A DNA stretch of 64,000 bases from Sphingobium soli (GCF_020782245.1 NZ_JAJGNP010000002.1:62001-126000); one strand, 5' to 3'. Shown: positions 25,281 through 34,808, counted from the first letter of the stretch. The notes: generated by a model not told the origin, from the letters alone. Numbers and translations are program-made.

Positions 25281-26438
25281 GTGGCGCATACTGATCTGGT
25301 TATCACTCCTGTTTACGGCAAGGCCGATATGAAGGCTTTCATCGACCTGCCTTGGCGGCTTTATGCCAAGGACGCCAACTGGGTGCCGCCGCTGAAGGCT
25401 GAGGTGAAGGAACTGCTGACGCCGGGAAAGAATCCGTTTTTCGGTCATGCCAGGGCGCAATATTTCCTGGCTCGGCGCAACGGGCAAGTGGTGGGGCGGG
25501 TGTCGGCGCATATTGACGAGCTTGCCCTTCGCCAGCCGCCTGAACAGGGCATGGGGCCGGGCACGGGCAATTTCGGCCTGTTCGAGGCGGAGGATGCGCA
25601 GGTTGGCGAGGCGCTGATCGCAGCGGCCGAGCAATGGCTGCGCGCGCAGGGCATGACGCGGGTGCTGGGGCCGATCTCACTATCCATCTGGGAAGAGCCG
25701 GGGCTGCTGGTCGAGGGCTATGATCATCCGCCCACGGTGATGATGGGGCATAACAGCCCGGCCTATCAGGCGATGATCGAAGGCGCGGGCTATGTGCCGG
25801 TCAAGCAGCTCAAAACCTATGAGCTGGACATCACGCAGGATTTTCCGCCGCTGATCCAGCGCATCGTCCAGTCGGGCGAGAAAAATGGCCGCATCCGTAT
25901 CCGCAAGGTCGACAAAACGAAGTTCGATCAGGAAGCGGCGATCATCCTTGGCATACTGAATGACGCGTGGGGTCAGAATTGGGGCTTCGTGCCGATCACC
26001 GACGCGGAAGTCGCGCATACCGGCAAGAAGCTCAAGCCGATCGTGTTCGAGGATCTGATCATGATTGCGGAGCTGGATGGCGAGCCGGTGGCGTTCATGA
26101 TGACGCTGCCCGACCTTAACGAAGCGATCGGCCCGCTTAATGGATCACTGTTTCCGTTCGGTTGGATCAAGCTGCTGCGCTGGCTCAAGAAACCGCAGGT
26201 GCGCACGATGCGCGTGCCGCTGATGGGCGTGGTGCAGCGATTGCAAAGTTCGCGCATGGCGAGCCAGCTGGCCTTCATGATGATCGAATATATCCGCCGC
26301 GCCGCAATCACCGAATATGGCGCGACGCGTGGCGAGATTGGCTGGGTGCTGGACGATAATCAGGGCATGAACGCGATCGCCGACGCGATCGATAGCCAGG
26401 TGAACAAGATCTATCAGATCTACGAGAAGGCGCTGTAG
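25281..26438 (+). CDS. YghO-like GNAT-fold protein
   Basis: The 385-residue protein resembles the E. coli YghO family, a conserved group of GNAT-like fold and unknown substrate. Visible conserved pieces are FIDLPWRLYAKDANWVPPL, NPFFGHARAQYFLARRNGQV, GPISLSIWEEPGLLVEG and EIGWVLDDNQGMNAIADAI near the end. The GTG at 25281 follows GAAGG by 8 bases and begins the conserved part; an upstream ATG at 25218 adds 21 unconserved residues. It is a single-gene unit, divergent from the desaturase and convergent with aroB. Confidence 0.75.
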   Translation: MAHTDLVITPVYGKADMKAFIDLPWRLYAKDANWVPPLKAEVKELLTPGKNPFFGHARAQYFLARRNGQVVGRVSAHIDELALRQPPEQGMGPGTGNFGLFEAEDAQVGEALIAAAEQWLRAQGMTRVLGPISLSIWEEPGLLVEGYDHPPTVMMGHNSPAYQAMIEGAGYVPVKQLKTYELDITQDFPPLIQRIVQSGEKNGRIRIRKVDKTKFDQEAAIILGILNDAWGQNWGFVPITDAEVAHTGKKLKPIVFEDLIMIAELDGEPVAFMMTLPDLNEAIGPLNGSLFPFGWIKLLRWLKKPQVRTMRVPLMGVVQRLQSSRMASQLAFMMIEYIRRAAITEYGATRGEIGWVLDDNQGMNAIADAIDSQVNKIYQIYEKAL

Positions 26439-26449
26439 GCCAGAGGGCC

Positions 26450-27562
26450 TTACAGCGCCGTCGCGCGATCCTGATCGAGGAAGGCGGCGACATCGTCCAG
26501 CGCGACATCCTTTGACAGGAATGTCCGGCCGATGCCGTGCGCGAGCAGGAAGGGCAGGGTGCCGGCCGCCATTTTCTTGTCATGCAGCATATGCCCGACT
26601 AGCGTGGCGCCATCGGCAGTGACGTGGGCGCTGGCCAGATCATGCGGCAGGCCGACCGCCTTCAAATGCGCGGTGACGCGCACGGCATCTTCGGCCGGGC
26701 ACAGGCCAAGGCGGGCAGAGTAGCGGAAGGCGAGCGCCATGCCCGCAGCGACGGCTTCGCCATGCAGCAGCGTGTCGGAAAAGCCGGTGTCGGCCTCCAG
26801 CGCGTGACCGAAGGTATGGCCAAGGTTGAGCAGCGCACGGCGGCCGGAAGTTTCGCGTTCGTCATCAGCGACGATCGCCGCCTTGGCCGCCACGCTTTTG
26901 TCGATGGCATGGGTACGCGCTGCGGGATCGCCCGCGAGCAGGCGGTGGCCATCGCTTTCGCACCAGGCGAAGAAATCCGGGTCGTCGATCAGGCCATATT
27001 TGACGACTTCGGCATAGCCGGCGCGGGTTTCGCGGGGCGGCAGGCTGTCGAGCGTGGCGGGGTCGATCAGGACCAGCGCGGGCTGGTGGAAGCTGCCGAC
27101 CAGATTCTTGCCCGCGCGGGTGTTGATCGCGGTCTTGCCGCCGACCGACGAATCGACCTGCGCCAGCAAGGTGGTGGGCAGTTGCACGAAATGGCAGCCG
27201 CGCTTGAGGATGGAGGCGGCAAAGCCGACGAGGTCGCCAATGACCCCGCCGCCCAGCGCGACGATATGGTCGCCGCGTTCGATCTCCAGCGCGAGCAGGG
27301 CGTCGAGCAATTGCTCCAGATGCCGCCAGCTCTTGGTCTGTTCGCCCGGCGGCAGGATGATGGGTTCGATCCCGACATTGGCGGCGCGCAGGCTGGCGTC
27401 CAGCCGGGGCAGCTGCGCGGCGGCGACGTTGGCGTCCGTGACGACAACGAGCCGGCCGCCCCGGGCGAAGCGGGCAAGCTGGTCCCCGGCGCGATCGAGC
27501 GCGCCCTGTTCGATCAGGATGTCGTAGCTGCGCGCGTCCAGCGCGACCCGGACTAAGGCCAT
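26450..27562 (-). CDS. aroB: 3-dehydroquinate synthase
   Basis: This 370-residue NAD- and metal-dependent enzyme is the second step of the shikimate pathway (DAHP to 3-dehydroquinate). Hallmarks are the NAD-binding VALGGGVIGDLVGFAAS, PTTLLAQVDSSVGGKTAIN, GYAEVVKYGLI and the metal-ligand region LNLGHTFGHALE. Its start overlaps the aroK stop by 10 bp, the usual aroK-aroB operon order. Length is normal. Confidence 0.96.
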   Translation of the reverse strand: MALVRVALDARSYDILIEQGALDRAGDQLARFARGGRLVVVTDANVAAAQLPRLDASLRAANVGIEPIILPPGEQTKSWRHLEQLLDALLALEIERGDHIVALGGGVIGDLVGFAASILKRGCHFVQLPTTLLAQVDSSVGGKTAINTRAGKNLVGSFHQPALVLIDPATLDSLPPRETRAGYAEVVKYGLIDDPDFFAWCESDGHRLLAGDPAARTHAIDKSVAAKAAIVADDERETSGRRALLNLGHTFGHALEADTGFSDTLLHGEAVAAGMALAFRYSARLGLCPAEDAVRVTAHLKAVGLPHDLASAHVTADGATLVGHMLHDKKMAAGTLPFLLAHGIGRTFLSKDVALDDVAAFLDQDRATAL

Positions 27563-28101
27563 TGCGTCAATTGCTCCATGATGCGGTCGACCGCGACTTC
27601 GTGCGGGGCCGCGATGCTTTTCACATGAATGGGGGCGAGCGCGTAGACAGGGTTGCGCACCGCCGCCAGTTCGGTAAGCACGGTGCGCGGATCGCGATCC
27701 TTGAGCAGCGGGCGGCTGTCGCGGCGGGACACGCGATCGACCAATATGTCGATGTCGGCGTCGAGCCAGATGGCGATGGCGGCGTCCAGGATCAGCTGGC
27801 GGGTTTCGTCCTGCATGAAGGCGCCGCCGCCGGTCGCGATCACCTTGGGCGCGCCATCGAGCAGGCGGGCGATCACACGCCGTTCGCCGTCGCGAAAATA
27901 GGCTTCGCCATAGCGTTCGAAAATCTCGCTGACGCTCATGTCAGCCGCTTTCTCAATCTCTTCATCCGCGTCGACGAAGGCGAGGCCCAAGCGCGCGGCA
28001 AGGCGGCGGCCGACGGTCGATTTGCCCACGCCCATCATGCCCACCAGGACGATGGGACCGCGCCTGCCGGGGCTGTGCGGGATTTTGCTGTTTCGTTGCA
28101 T
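27553..28101 (-). CDS. aroK: Shikimate kinase
   Basis: The 182-residue enzyme phosphorylates shikimate at O3. The P-loop VGMMGVGKSTVGRRLA, the substrate-binding FVDADEEIEK and FRDGERRVI, and the ATGGGAF motif are in place, with the lid region RRDSRPLLKDRDP. ATG 28101 is chosen as it leaves a short N-terminal tail before the P-loop; ATG 28146 is in frame but adds an unusual leader. First gene of the aroK-aroB pair. Confidence 0.95.
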   Translation of the reverse strand: MQRNSKIPHSPGRRGPIVLVGMMGVGKSTVGRRLAARLGLAFVDADEEIEKAADMSVSEIFERYGEAYFRDGERRVIARLLDGAPKVIATGGGAFMQDETRQLILDAAIAIWLDADIDILVDRVSRRDSRPLLKDRDPRTVLTELAAVRNPVYALAPIHVKSIAAPHEVAVDRIMEQLTQWP

Positions 28102-28196
28102 GGCAGGCGGGGCTATACAGCCAGCCGTCACTGAGGCAAATCGCATCTTTCCAAGTCACCCGGCCTTGCAGGCCTGGACAGCCAAGCCAAGGACCC

Positions 28197-28385
28197 ATGA
28201 AGAATAATCGCACCTTCAGCAGTTTCGAGGGCAGTGCGCGTCGCCGTGGCGGCCGCTTGCCGATCATCCCCATCGTCATCGTCATTCTGGTCGTCGCGCT
28301 GCTCGCCTTCTTCTGGTCGCGCGGTGGTGAAAAGCCGCAGCAGCGCGTCGAAAAGGTCATCCCCGCCGAGAAGCTGGGTCAGTAA
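28197..28385 (+). CDS. Small single-pass membrane protein
   Basis: The 62-residue protein has a basic N-terminus (SARRRGGRLP), one strong membrane helix (IIPIVIVILVVALLAFFW) and a short hydrophilic C-terminal tail ending PAEKLGQ, predicted to face the periplasm. No family is recognised. It lies 5 bp before the 614-residue protein and appears to lead an operon with it and xerD. Divergent from aroK. Confidence 0.7.
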   Translation: MKNNRTFSSFEGSARRRGGRLPIIPIVIVILVVALLAFFWSRGGEKPQQRVEKVIPAEKLGQ

Positions 28386-28390
28386 GGCCG

Positions 28391-30235
28391 ATGCGCTGGC
28401 CGCGGGGGAACGCCAAATGGGCGCTGGGCAGCTTCGCGCTCGCCCTGACCTTGCCCGTGGTCGCGCAGCAGGCGCCCGAATCGCTGCTGCCGCCGGGATT
28501 TGGCGATGCGCCCGAGACGCCCGCGCCACGTCCGTCGCGGCCTGCTCCGCCAGCGCCGAGCGGCACGCCTGCGCCAACGCCGACGACGCCAGTGGCTCCT
28601 CCGCCCGTGCCGATGGTGCAGCCGCTCGATCCCGCCTTGAGCGCGGCGCTGGGCGACAATGCCGGTAATGCGGCCGAAGACGAGCTGACGCCCGAGGAAA
28701 TCGCGGCGGAAAAGGCCAAATATGACCTGCCCGACAGCGCGCGCCGGTCGCTGGACCGCATTGGCCCGCTGACGCCGCAGACGCGGGGGTTCGAGCCGGA
28801 CGCCTTTGGCAATGAACAGGGCCAATATCTCGCCGCGCTGATGCGCAGCACCCATGCGCCGATCGTGTCGCGCTGGGCCTCCATCCTGCTGCGGCGCGCG
28901 CTGCTGAGCGCGACCGATACGCCGCGCGGGATCAATGGCGCAGACTGGGCGGCGGAGCGGGCCTGGCTGTTGCTGCGGATGGGCGAGGCCGATAGCGCGC
29001 GGCTGATGGTGCAGAGCGTCGACGCCGACCAGTTCACGCCGCGCCTTTATGCCGTGGCGATGGAAACCTATCTGGCGGCCGCCGATCCGGCTGGCCTGTG
29101 CCCCCTGTCGGCCGGGGCGTTGCGCACCAGCAAGGCGCCGGGATGGGACATGACGCGGGCGATCTGCCCGGCGCTGTCGGGCGACCAGGGCAGCGCGAGC
29201 GGCGCGCTCAATCAGGCGCAGCGGCGCGGCGTGGTGCGTGGCATCGATTATCGGCTGGCGGAAAAAGTCGTCGGCACCGGGTTCAACGCGCGGCGGTCGG
29301 TCAATATCGAATGGGACGGAGTCGATCGGCTGACCGCCTGGCGTTTTGGCCTGGCGACCGCGCTCAATGTCGAGATACCGGACGATCTTTATGCGACGGT
29401 CGGGCCGCATGTGCGAGCGTGGGAAGCGCGCGCGCCCGCGCTCAGTCCGATGCGCCGCCGGCCGGGCGCAGATATTGCAGCGCGGCTTGGCGTGTTTTCG
29501 AGCGCGGCGCTGGTGGGCTTTTATAGCCAACTGGACAGCGAAGGCGACAGCTCCGGCGAGGTTGCGGATCGGATCGATGCGCTGCGCACCGCCTTTGCGG
29601 GCAACACGGTGCGCGACCGTATCGGCGCGATGCGGACATGGTGGGGCGATGGGGCGCGGCCCGATTATGTCGGGCTGATCGCGACGGCGCGGGCGGCGGC
29701 CGCGTTGCCTGTGGCGCAGGCGGACGGGCAGGATGCCGCCAATCTGGTCGGGTCGATGCTGACCGCCGGCTATGATCGCAATGCCGCGCGCTGGGCGCGT
29801 GCGATCGGCCAGCTGGACGGCGATGGCGCCAGCCAGGTCTGGGCCTTACTGGCAGTGGGTGCGCCGAGCCCGGTCGTGGACATCGGTAGCAGCCGGGTGT
29901 CGTCCTATATCGACGTCATGGGCGCGGACAAAGGCCGGGCGCTGATCGCGGCGCTGGCCGGGCTGTCGCGCTTGTCGCCGCAGGAGGCGGGATCGCTGGC
30001 GCAAGATAATGGCCTGTCGCTGGCGGCGGGCAGCCGCTGGGCGCGTGCGATCGGCGCGGCGGCGCAGCGTGGCGAAAAGGCGACGGTGGCGTTGCTGGCG
30101 GCCGTGGGCATGCAAGGCCAGGACTGGAGCGGATTGCCCGCGACGCATCTTTATCATGTGGTGGCGGCGCTGCATCAGGTGGGGCTGGACCCCGAAGCGC
30201 GGATGATCGCGGCAGAGGCGCTGACCCGTAGCTGA
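28391..30235 (+). CDS. Large secreted protein of unknown function
   Basis: This is a 614-residue protein not recognised by motif. A signal-like N-terminus (WALGSFALALTLPVVAQQ) is followed by a Pro/Ala-rich linker (about residues 30-80). The rest is a long, helical, Ala/Leu-rich region that looks like degenerate helical repeats, for example RWASILLRRALLSATD and QMEA-type helices. It probably sits in the periplasm and forms a scaffold. It is tightly packed between the small membrane protein (5 bp) and xerD (1 bp), so all three are likely co-transcribed. Function is unknown. Confidence 0.68.
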   Translation: MRWPRGNAKWALGSFALALTLPVVAQQAPESLLPPGFGDAPETPAPRPSRPAPPAPSGTPAPTPTTPVAPPPVPMVQPLDPALSAALGDNAGNAAEDELTPEEIAAEKAKYDLPDSARRSLDRIGPLTPQTRGFEPDAFGNEQGQYLAALMRSTHAPIVSRWASILLRRALLSATDTPRGINGADWAAERAWLLLRMGEADSARLMVQSVDADQFTPRLYAVAMETYLAAADPAGLCPLSAGALRTSKAPGWDMTRAICPALSGDQGSASGALNQAQRRGVVRGIDYRLAEKVVGTGFNARRSVNIEWDGVDRLTAWRFGLATALNVEIPDDLYATVGPHVRAWEARAPALSPMRRRPGADIAARLGVFSSAALVGFYSQLDSEGDSSGEVADRIDALRTAFAGNTVRDRIGAMRTWWGDGARPDYVGLIATARAAAALPVAQADGQDAANLVGSMLTAGYDRNAARWARAIGQLDGDGASQVWALLAVGAPSPVVDIGSSRVSSYIDVMGADKGRALIAALAGLSRLSPQEAGSLAQDNGLSLAAGSRWARAIGAAAQRGEKATVALLAAVGMQGQDWSGLPATHLYHVVAALHQVGLDPEARMIAAEALTRS

Positions 30236-30236
30236 T

Positions 30237-31169
30237 ATGGGGCAGGAGGATGCCGCCCTGATCGACCGCTTCCTGGAGATGATGGCGGCGGAACGCGGGG
30301 CGTCGCGCAACACGTTGCTGGCCTATCGCACCGACCTGACCGGCGCAGGCGGCCTGCTGGGCGGACTGGCGGGCGCGAGCAAGGAGGGGCTGGGGACGCT
30401 GGCGACCCATTGGGCGAGCCTGGCGGGGTCCTCGGTAGCGCGCAAGGCATCGGCGCTTCGGGCTTTCTACGGTTTTCTGGAGGAAGAAGGGCTGCGCGCC
30501 GACAATCCATCGGTCGCGCTGCCGCGCCCGGTGACGCGGCGGCCGCTGCCCAAGATATTGTCCACTACCGAGGTCGATCGGCTGTTCGCGCTGATTGCCG
30601 AGCGGCTGGAGGTGGCGCATCCCGCACCGCTGGACCTGCGGCTGTCCGCGCTGATCGAGCTGCTCTATGGATCGGGCTTGCGCGCGACCGAACTGGTGTC
30701 GCTGCCGCGCCGCGCGCTGGCGGCGGATCGCCCGTTCCTGATCCTGAAAGGCAAGGGCGCGCGCGAGCGGCTGGTGCCGATTTCGGATCGGGCGCGGGCG
30801 GCGGTATCCGCCTGGCTGGTCCATGTGCCGGGGGACAGCGCCTGGCTGTTCCCGTCGGGCAAAAGCCATTTAAGCCGCATTCGGCTGTACCAGCTGGTGA
30901 AGGCGCTGGCCGGGGCGGCGGGGATCGCGCCGGAGAGGGTCAGCCCACATGTTCTGCGTCATGCTTTTGCGACGCATTTGCTGGAAGGGGGCGCGGACCT
31001 GCGCGCGCTACAGGCGATGCTGGGCCATGCCGATATTGGGACAACGCAAATCTATACCCATGTCGACAGCCGACGGCTGGTCGAACTGGTGAACCAGCGC
31101 CACCCGCTGGCGACCATGGCGGTGCGCCAGCCGCAACGCCGCGTTGACGACGCGCCGCCATCGCCTTAA
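30237..31169 (+). CDS. xerD: Tyrosine recombinase XerD
   Basis: The 310-residue site-specific recombinase has an N-terminal SAM-like core-binding domain ([28 protein letters not shown]) and a catalytic domain. The catalytic residues are Arg149 ([10 protein letters not shown]), a beta-hairpin Lys near 173, His238 and Arg241 ([20 protein letters not shown]), His264 (MLGHADI) and Tyr273 (TQIYTHVD). It is housekeeping: with XerC it resolves chromosome dimers at dif. Start spacing to the preceding stop is 1 bp. No integrase-associated att site or mobile cargo is seen. Confidence 0.92.
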   Translation: MGQEDAALIDRFLEMMAAERGASRNTLLAYRTDLTGAGGLLGGLAGASKEGLGTLATHWASLAGSSVARKASALRAFYGFLEEEGLRADNPSVALPRPVTRRPLPKILSTTEVDRLFALIAERLEVAHPAPLDLRLSALIELLYGSGLRATELVSLPRRALAADRPFLILKGKGARERLVPISDRARAAVSAWLVHVPGDSAWLFPSGKSHLSRIRLYQLVKALAGAAGIAPERVSPHVLRHAFATHLLEGGADLRALQAMLGHADIGTTQIYTHVDSRRLVELVNQRHPLATMAVRQPQRRVDDAPPSP

Positions 31170-31180
31170 CGCCATCGCCC

Positions 31181-32125
31181 ATGGTAAGCTTTCTGGAATT
31201 CGAAAAGCCGATCGCGGAGCTGGAAGCGCGCATCGTGGATCTGCGCGCCACCGCGAGCGTGGGCGACATCAATATCGACGGCGAGATCGCGACGCTGGAG
31301 CAGCGCGCGGCCAAGCTGCTGGCCGACACCTATGCCAAGCTGACACCGTGGCAGAAGACGCAGGTGGCGCGTCACCCCGACCGCCCGCACTTCAAGGATT
31401 ATGTCGCCGGCCTGTTCGACAATTTCATGCCGCTGGCCGGCGACCGCGCCTTTGCCGACGATCAGGCGATATTGGGCGGGTTCGCGACGCTGGGCGAGCG
31501 CAAGGTCATGGTGATCGGCCATGAAAAGGGCGATGATACGGCAAGCCGCGTGCGCCATAATTTCGGCATGGCCAAGCCCGAAGGATACCGCAAGGCGATC
31601 CGCCTGATGGAACTGGCCGACCGGTTCGGCCTGCCGGTGGTGACGCTGGTCGACACGTCGGGCGCCTTTCCGGGCGTGCAGGCGGAGGAGCGCGGCCAGG
31701 CCGAAGCGATCGCACGGTCGACCGAGGCGTGCCTGAAGCTGGGCGTGCCGATGGTGGCCGCGGTGGTGGGCGAAGGCGGGTCGGGCGGCGCGATTGCGCT
31801 CGCTGCCGCGAACCGTGTGCTGATGTTCGAGCATGCCGTCTATTCGGTGATTTCGCCCGAAGGCTGCGCGTCGATCCTTTGGCGCACGGCGGACAAGGCG
31901 AGCGATGCGGCGACCGCGATGCAGGTGACGGCGCAGCATCTCAAAGGGTTGGGCGTGATTGACCGGATCGTTGCCGAGCCAGTAGGCGGCGCACATCGCG
32001 AACCGGTGGAAGCGATCGCCAATCTGGGCGCGGCGATCGAGGCCGAACTGGAGTCATTGGGTTCGATGGACGCCGATGCGTTGCGCACCGACCGGGCCGA
32101 CAAGTTTCTGGCGATCGGCGCCTGA
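31181..32125 (+). CDS. accA: Acetyl-CoA carboxylase carboxyltransferase subunit alpha
   Basis: The 314-residue subunit partners with AccD to transfer the carboxyl group from biotin to acetyl-CoA, the first committed step of fatty acid synthesis. Seen are the N-terminal [14 protein letters not shown], the core [37 protein letters not shown] and the oxyanion region [12 protein letters not shown]. Length is standard. It follows xerD by 11 bp on the same strand. Confidence 0.96.
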   Translation: MVSFLEFEKPIAELEARIVDLRATASVGDINIDGEIATLEQRAAKLLADTYAKLTPWQKTQVARHPDRPHFKDYVAGLFDNFMPLAGDRAFADDQAILGGFATLGERKVMVIGHEKGDDTASRVRHNFGMAKPEGYRKAIRLMELADRFGLPVVTLVDTSGAFPGVQAEERGQAEAIARSTEACLKLGVPMVAAVVGEGGSGGAIALAAANRVLMFEHAVYSVISPEGCASILWRTADKASDAATAMQVTAQHLKGLGVIDRIVAEPVGGAHREPVEAIANLGAAIEAELESLGSMDADALRTDRADKFLAIGA

Positions 32126-32201
32126 TCGCCTGACGATATTGTCACGGAACGTCCCGCCGGGGTTGCTTGTTACGTCAGGGTAACGGCAAAGGGTGAGGTT
32201 T

Positions 32202-33674
32202 ATGAACTGGAAGATGGCGCTGGGCGGCACCGGCGCTACGCTGGCGATTGCGATGAGCGCACCGGCGGTGATCGGGCAGCAGCGGGCGATCCGCACCGTG
32301 TCTTCGATCAGCCAGCAGGACAAGGCGTCGGGGGCCAAGCAACATCCTGAATTGTTGAAGGAATTTGGCGGCCCCTATGCCGGGCCGCAGGCGCGCTATG
32401 TCGAGACGGTGGGGCGGCGGATTGCGGTCCAATCGGGCCTGTCCAATGCGCAGGGCGACTTTACCGTCACCTTGCTCAATTCCCCGGTAAATAACGCCTT
32501 CGCGATTCCCGGCGGCTATGTTTATGTGACGCGCCAGTTGATGGCGCTGATGAATGACGAGGCCGAACTGGCAGGCGTGCTGGGCCATGAAGTGGGCCAC
32601 GTCGCCGCGCAGCATGGCCAGCGGCGGCAGAAGACGGCGCAGCGCAACGCGATTGGCGGCGCATTGTTGCAGGTGCTGACCGGCGCGTTGCTGGGCGATT
32701 CGGGCTTTGCCGGACTGATCCAGCGCGGCATCGGCACGGGCAGCCAGCTGCTGACGCTCAAATTTTCGCGCAGCCAGGAATATGAGGCAGATGACCTGGG
32801 CATCCGCTATCTGGCGTCGGGCGGATATGATCCGCGCGCCCTGTCGGACATGCTGGCGTCGCTGGCGGCGCAAAGCAATCTCGACGCGCGGGTTGCCGGC
32901 AGCGCGCGGTCGATGCCCGAATGGGCGAGTACGCACCCCGACCCCGCGTCGCGCGTCGACAGGGCCGCACGCGAGGCGCAGGCAACGCGATCGACCAGCA
33001 CGACGCGCAATCGCGACGTGTTTCTGGCGGCGCTGGATGGCGTGCTCTATGGCGACGACCCCAAGCAGGGCGTGATCGACGGCAGCCGGTTCCGACACCC
33101 CGACTTGCGGCTGAGCTTTGCCGCGCCCAGCGGGTTCGGAATGGAAAATGGCAGCGATGCGGTGTCGATCACCGGATCGGGCGGGCAGGCGCAGTTCGGG
33201 ACGGCCGCCTATCGCGGCGATCTGAACGCCTATATCGACAGCGTGTTTTCGGCCCTGGGTGACGGCAAGGGGGTGCCGGGCGGGGCGGTGAGCCGCACGA
33301 CGATCAACGGTATTCCGGCCGCATGGCGCACGGTGCGGGCAACCAGTCAGTCGAACCAGGTCGATGCGACGGTGTTCGCCTATGACTTTGGCGGCGGCAA
33401 AGCCTATCATTTCCTGCTGCTGACACCGGCAGGGCGGGGCATCGGCCCCTTCACCTCTATGGTGCAGTCAGTGCAGCGGCTGTCGGCCAAGGACGCGGCG
33501 GCGATCAAGCCGCGCCGGATCGACGTGGTGACGGTGAAGGCGGGCGACACGGTTCAGTCCTTGAGCCGGCGCATGGCCTATAGCGACTTGCAGCTGGAGC
33601 GGTTCCTGACGATCAATGCGCTGGACGCCAATGCGACGCTGCGGCCGGGGCAGAAGGTCAAGATCGTCATCTGA
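32202..33674 (+). CDS. Periplasmic M48 metalloprotease with C-terminal LysM-like domain
   Basis: The 490-residue protein resembles BepA/LoiP-type outer-membrane quality proteases. A signal peptide (GGTGATLAIAMSAPAVIG) precedes the M48 domain with the zinc motif HEVGH at 129-133 and the third ligand in SRSQEYEADDLG. The C-terminal about 50 residues (VKAGDTVQSLSRRM, INALDANATLRPGQKVKI) look like a LysM or LysM-like cell-wall binding module. ATG 32202 follows GAGG closely; GTG 32193 is an alternative. A strong terminator follows 17 bp after the stop. Confidence 0.88.
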   Translation: MNWKMALGGTGATLAIAMSAPAVIGQQRAIRTVSSISQQDKASGAKQHPELLKEFGGPYAGPQARYVETVGRRIAVQSGLSNAQGDFTVTLLNSPVNNAFAIPGGYVYVTRQLMALMNDEAELAGVLGHEVGHVAAQHGQRRQKTAQRNAIGGALLQVLTGALLGDSGFAGLIQRGIGTGSQLLTLKFSRSQEYEADDLGIRYLASGGYDPRALSDMLASLAAQSNLDARVAGSARSMPEWASTHPDPASRVDRAAREAQATRSTSTTRNRDVFLAALDGVLYGDDPKQGVIDGSRFRHPDLRLSFAAPSGFGMENGSDAVSITGSGGQAQFGTAAYRGDLNAYIDSVFSALGDGKGVPGGAVSRTTINGIPAAWRTVRATSQSNQVDATVFAYDFGGGKAYHFLLLTPAGRGIGPFTSMVQSVQRLSAKDAAAIKPRRIDVVTVKAGDTVQSLSRRMAYSDLQLERFLTINALDANATLRPGQKVKIVI

Positions 33675-33690
33675 CGGATAACGGTAACGC

Positions 33691-33733
33691 AAAAAAAAGG
33701 GCGGCGGACTTGGTGTCCGCCGCCCTTTTTTTT
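33691..33733. terminator. Strong bidirectional terminator
   Basis: A perfect 19-bp inverted repeat has an A8 run at its left end and a T8 run at its right end, with an 11-bp GC-rich stem (GGGCGGCGGAC) and a 5-nt loop. It separates the M48 protease gene from the convergent Flp pilin gene and can end transcription from both sides. Confidence 0.93.
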
Positions 33734-33745
33734 ATATTTGACCTA

Positions 33746-33931
33746 TTATTGGTCGCCCGACGCCGCAGGCGTTGCCATGTTGTCGCTCACTTTCGTGAAG
33801 GTGTTGGTGAGATTGCCACCCAGGCTGGTCATGGCGCCGATGGCGGCGACAGCGATAAGCGCGGCGATCAGGCCGTATTCGATCGCGGTGGCACCCTTTT
33901 CATTCTTCAGCATCTTACGGACGAACTGCAT
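33746..33931 (-). CDS. Flp-family type IVb pilin
   Basis: The 61-residue prepilin has a short basic leader (QFVRKMLKNEKG) and the processing site G|ATAIEYGLIAAL recognised by a TadV-like prepilin peptidase. The hydrophobic helix and a Thr/Ser/Asn-rich tail are usual for Flp. It would be the subunit of a tight-adherence pilus, but no tad/cpa assembly gene is in this window, so it is a detached pilin gene. It stops 13 bp from the bidirectional terminator. Confidence 0.9.
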   Translation of the reverse strand: MQFVRKMLKNEKGATAIEYGLIAALIAVAAIGAMTSLGGNLTNTFTKVSDNMATPAASGDQ

Positions 33932-34070
33932 TTCATGTCTCCTTGATGGACATACGCACTAAAACTACCCCGCCGCCCCCGTTCGACTTGTTCGTGGTCA
34001 GCGAAAATGGATTTACCGGCGTTCGGTTGAAATTTGCTTAATGGTCGAACCGACTGTAAAAAACTTATGG

Positions 34071-34256
34071 TTAAGCATCAGTAACCTTGTTTTCGACATC
34101 GTCCCACATATGGATCGTCCGGCTGGCGACGTTCGACAGCGCTACGATCATGGCGAGCACGATCATCGCGAGGATGAGGCCGTATTCGACCGCCGTTGCC
34201 CCGCGTTCGCATTTGATGAGCCCCTGTCGGGCGATGATGTCGATAAGCCCGCGCAT
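34071..34256 (-). CDS. Second Flp-like pilin
   Basis: The 61-residue protein has the Flp signature CERGATAVEYGLILAMIVLA with the same G|ATxxEYG cleavage site. The leader (MRGLIDIIARQGLIK) and the tail (SRTIHMWDDVENKVTDA) differ from the first pilin, including charged residues at the C-terminus. The start at 34256 is inside a longer open frame that has no other support. It lies 139 bp upstream of the first pilin on the same strand. It could be a minor pilin. Confidence 0.82.
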   Translation of the reverse strand: MRGLIDIIARQGLIKCERGATAVEYGLILAMIVLAMIVALSNVASRTIHMWDDVENKVTDA

Positions 34257-34340
34257 GCGCTTCCCCAGTTCGCTACAGACAGTCCCGGGCAGATGTGTAA
34301 AGCGGGGAGGGTTAACAAATAGCCCTCGGTGCCTTCTGAA

Positions 34341-34748
34341 ATGACGTCTTTTTCTCCCCTGCTGGTGGTCGCGGTCGCTTTGGTGGACGCCGAGGGGCGG
34401 GTGTTGTTGCAGCAGCGCCCGCCGGGAAAGCCGATGGCGGGGCTGTGGGAATTTCCCGGCGGCAAGGTTGAGGCGGGGGAAACGCCCGAAGCGGCGCTGG
34501 TGCGCGAGCTGGAAGAGGAACTGGGCATTGCCACGCAGGAAAGCTGCCTGGCACCGGCGAGTTTCGCCAGCGACGCGCTGGGCGATAGGCATTTGCTGCT
34601 GCTGCTTTATGTCTGCCGCAAATGGCGCGGGGTGCCGGAAGCGCGCCATGCAACCGCGCTGGCTTGGAAGCGGCCCGCGCAAATGTATGCGCTTGACATG
34701 CCGCCCGCTGATTTGCCGCTGATCGGACTGCTCGACGCGCTGCTATAA
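34341..34748 (+). CDS. mutT: 8-oxo-dGTP diphosphatase (Nudix hydrolase)
   Basis: The 135-residue enzyme has a complete Nudix box, GGKVEAGETPEAALVRELEE followed by ELGI, at about residues 40-62. The first strands VVAVALVDAEGRVLLQQRPPGKPMAGLWEFP match MutT, which hydrolyses 8-oxo-dGTP to prevent A:T to C:G mutations. ATG 34341 is chosen over the upstream GTG 34329. A terminator stem follows 4 bp after the stop. Confidence 0.88.
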   Translation: MTSFSPLLVVAVALVDAEGRVLLQQRPPGKPMAGLWEFPGGKVEAGETPEAALVRELEEELGIATQESCLAPASFASDALGDRHLLLLLYVCRKWRGVPEARHATALAWKRPAQMYALDMPPADLPLIGLLDALL

Positions 34749-34751
34749 CGA

Positions 34752-34788
34752 ACAAGGGGGCGCTCCTTCATCAGGAACGCCCCCTTGT
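34752..34788. terminator. Convergent terminator between mutT and bfr
   Basis: ACAAGGGGGCG (34752-34762) pairs with CGCCCCCTTGT (34778-34788), with TCCT/AGGA pairing further inside. It is symmetric and lies between two converging genes. Confidence 0.8.
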
Positions 34789-34808
34789 CCATGCGCCACT
34801 GCGTGTCG

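Noticed and set aside
30237..31169. Integrase of a mobile island
   Set aside because: The recombinase has XerD features, sits in a housekeeping operon before accA and has no att-like repeats or cargo around it.
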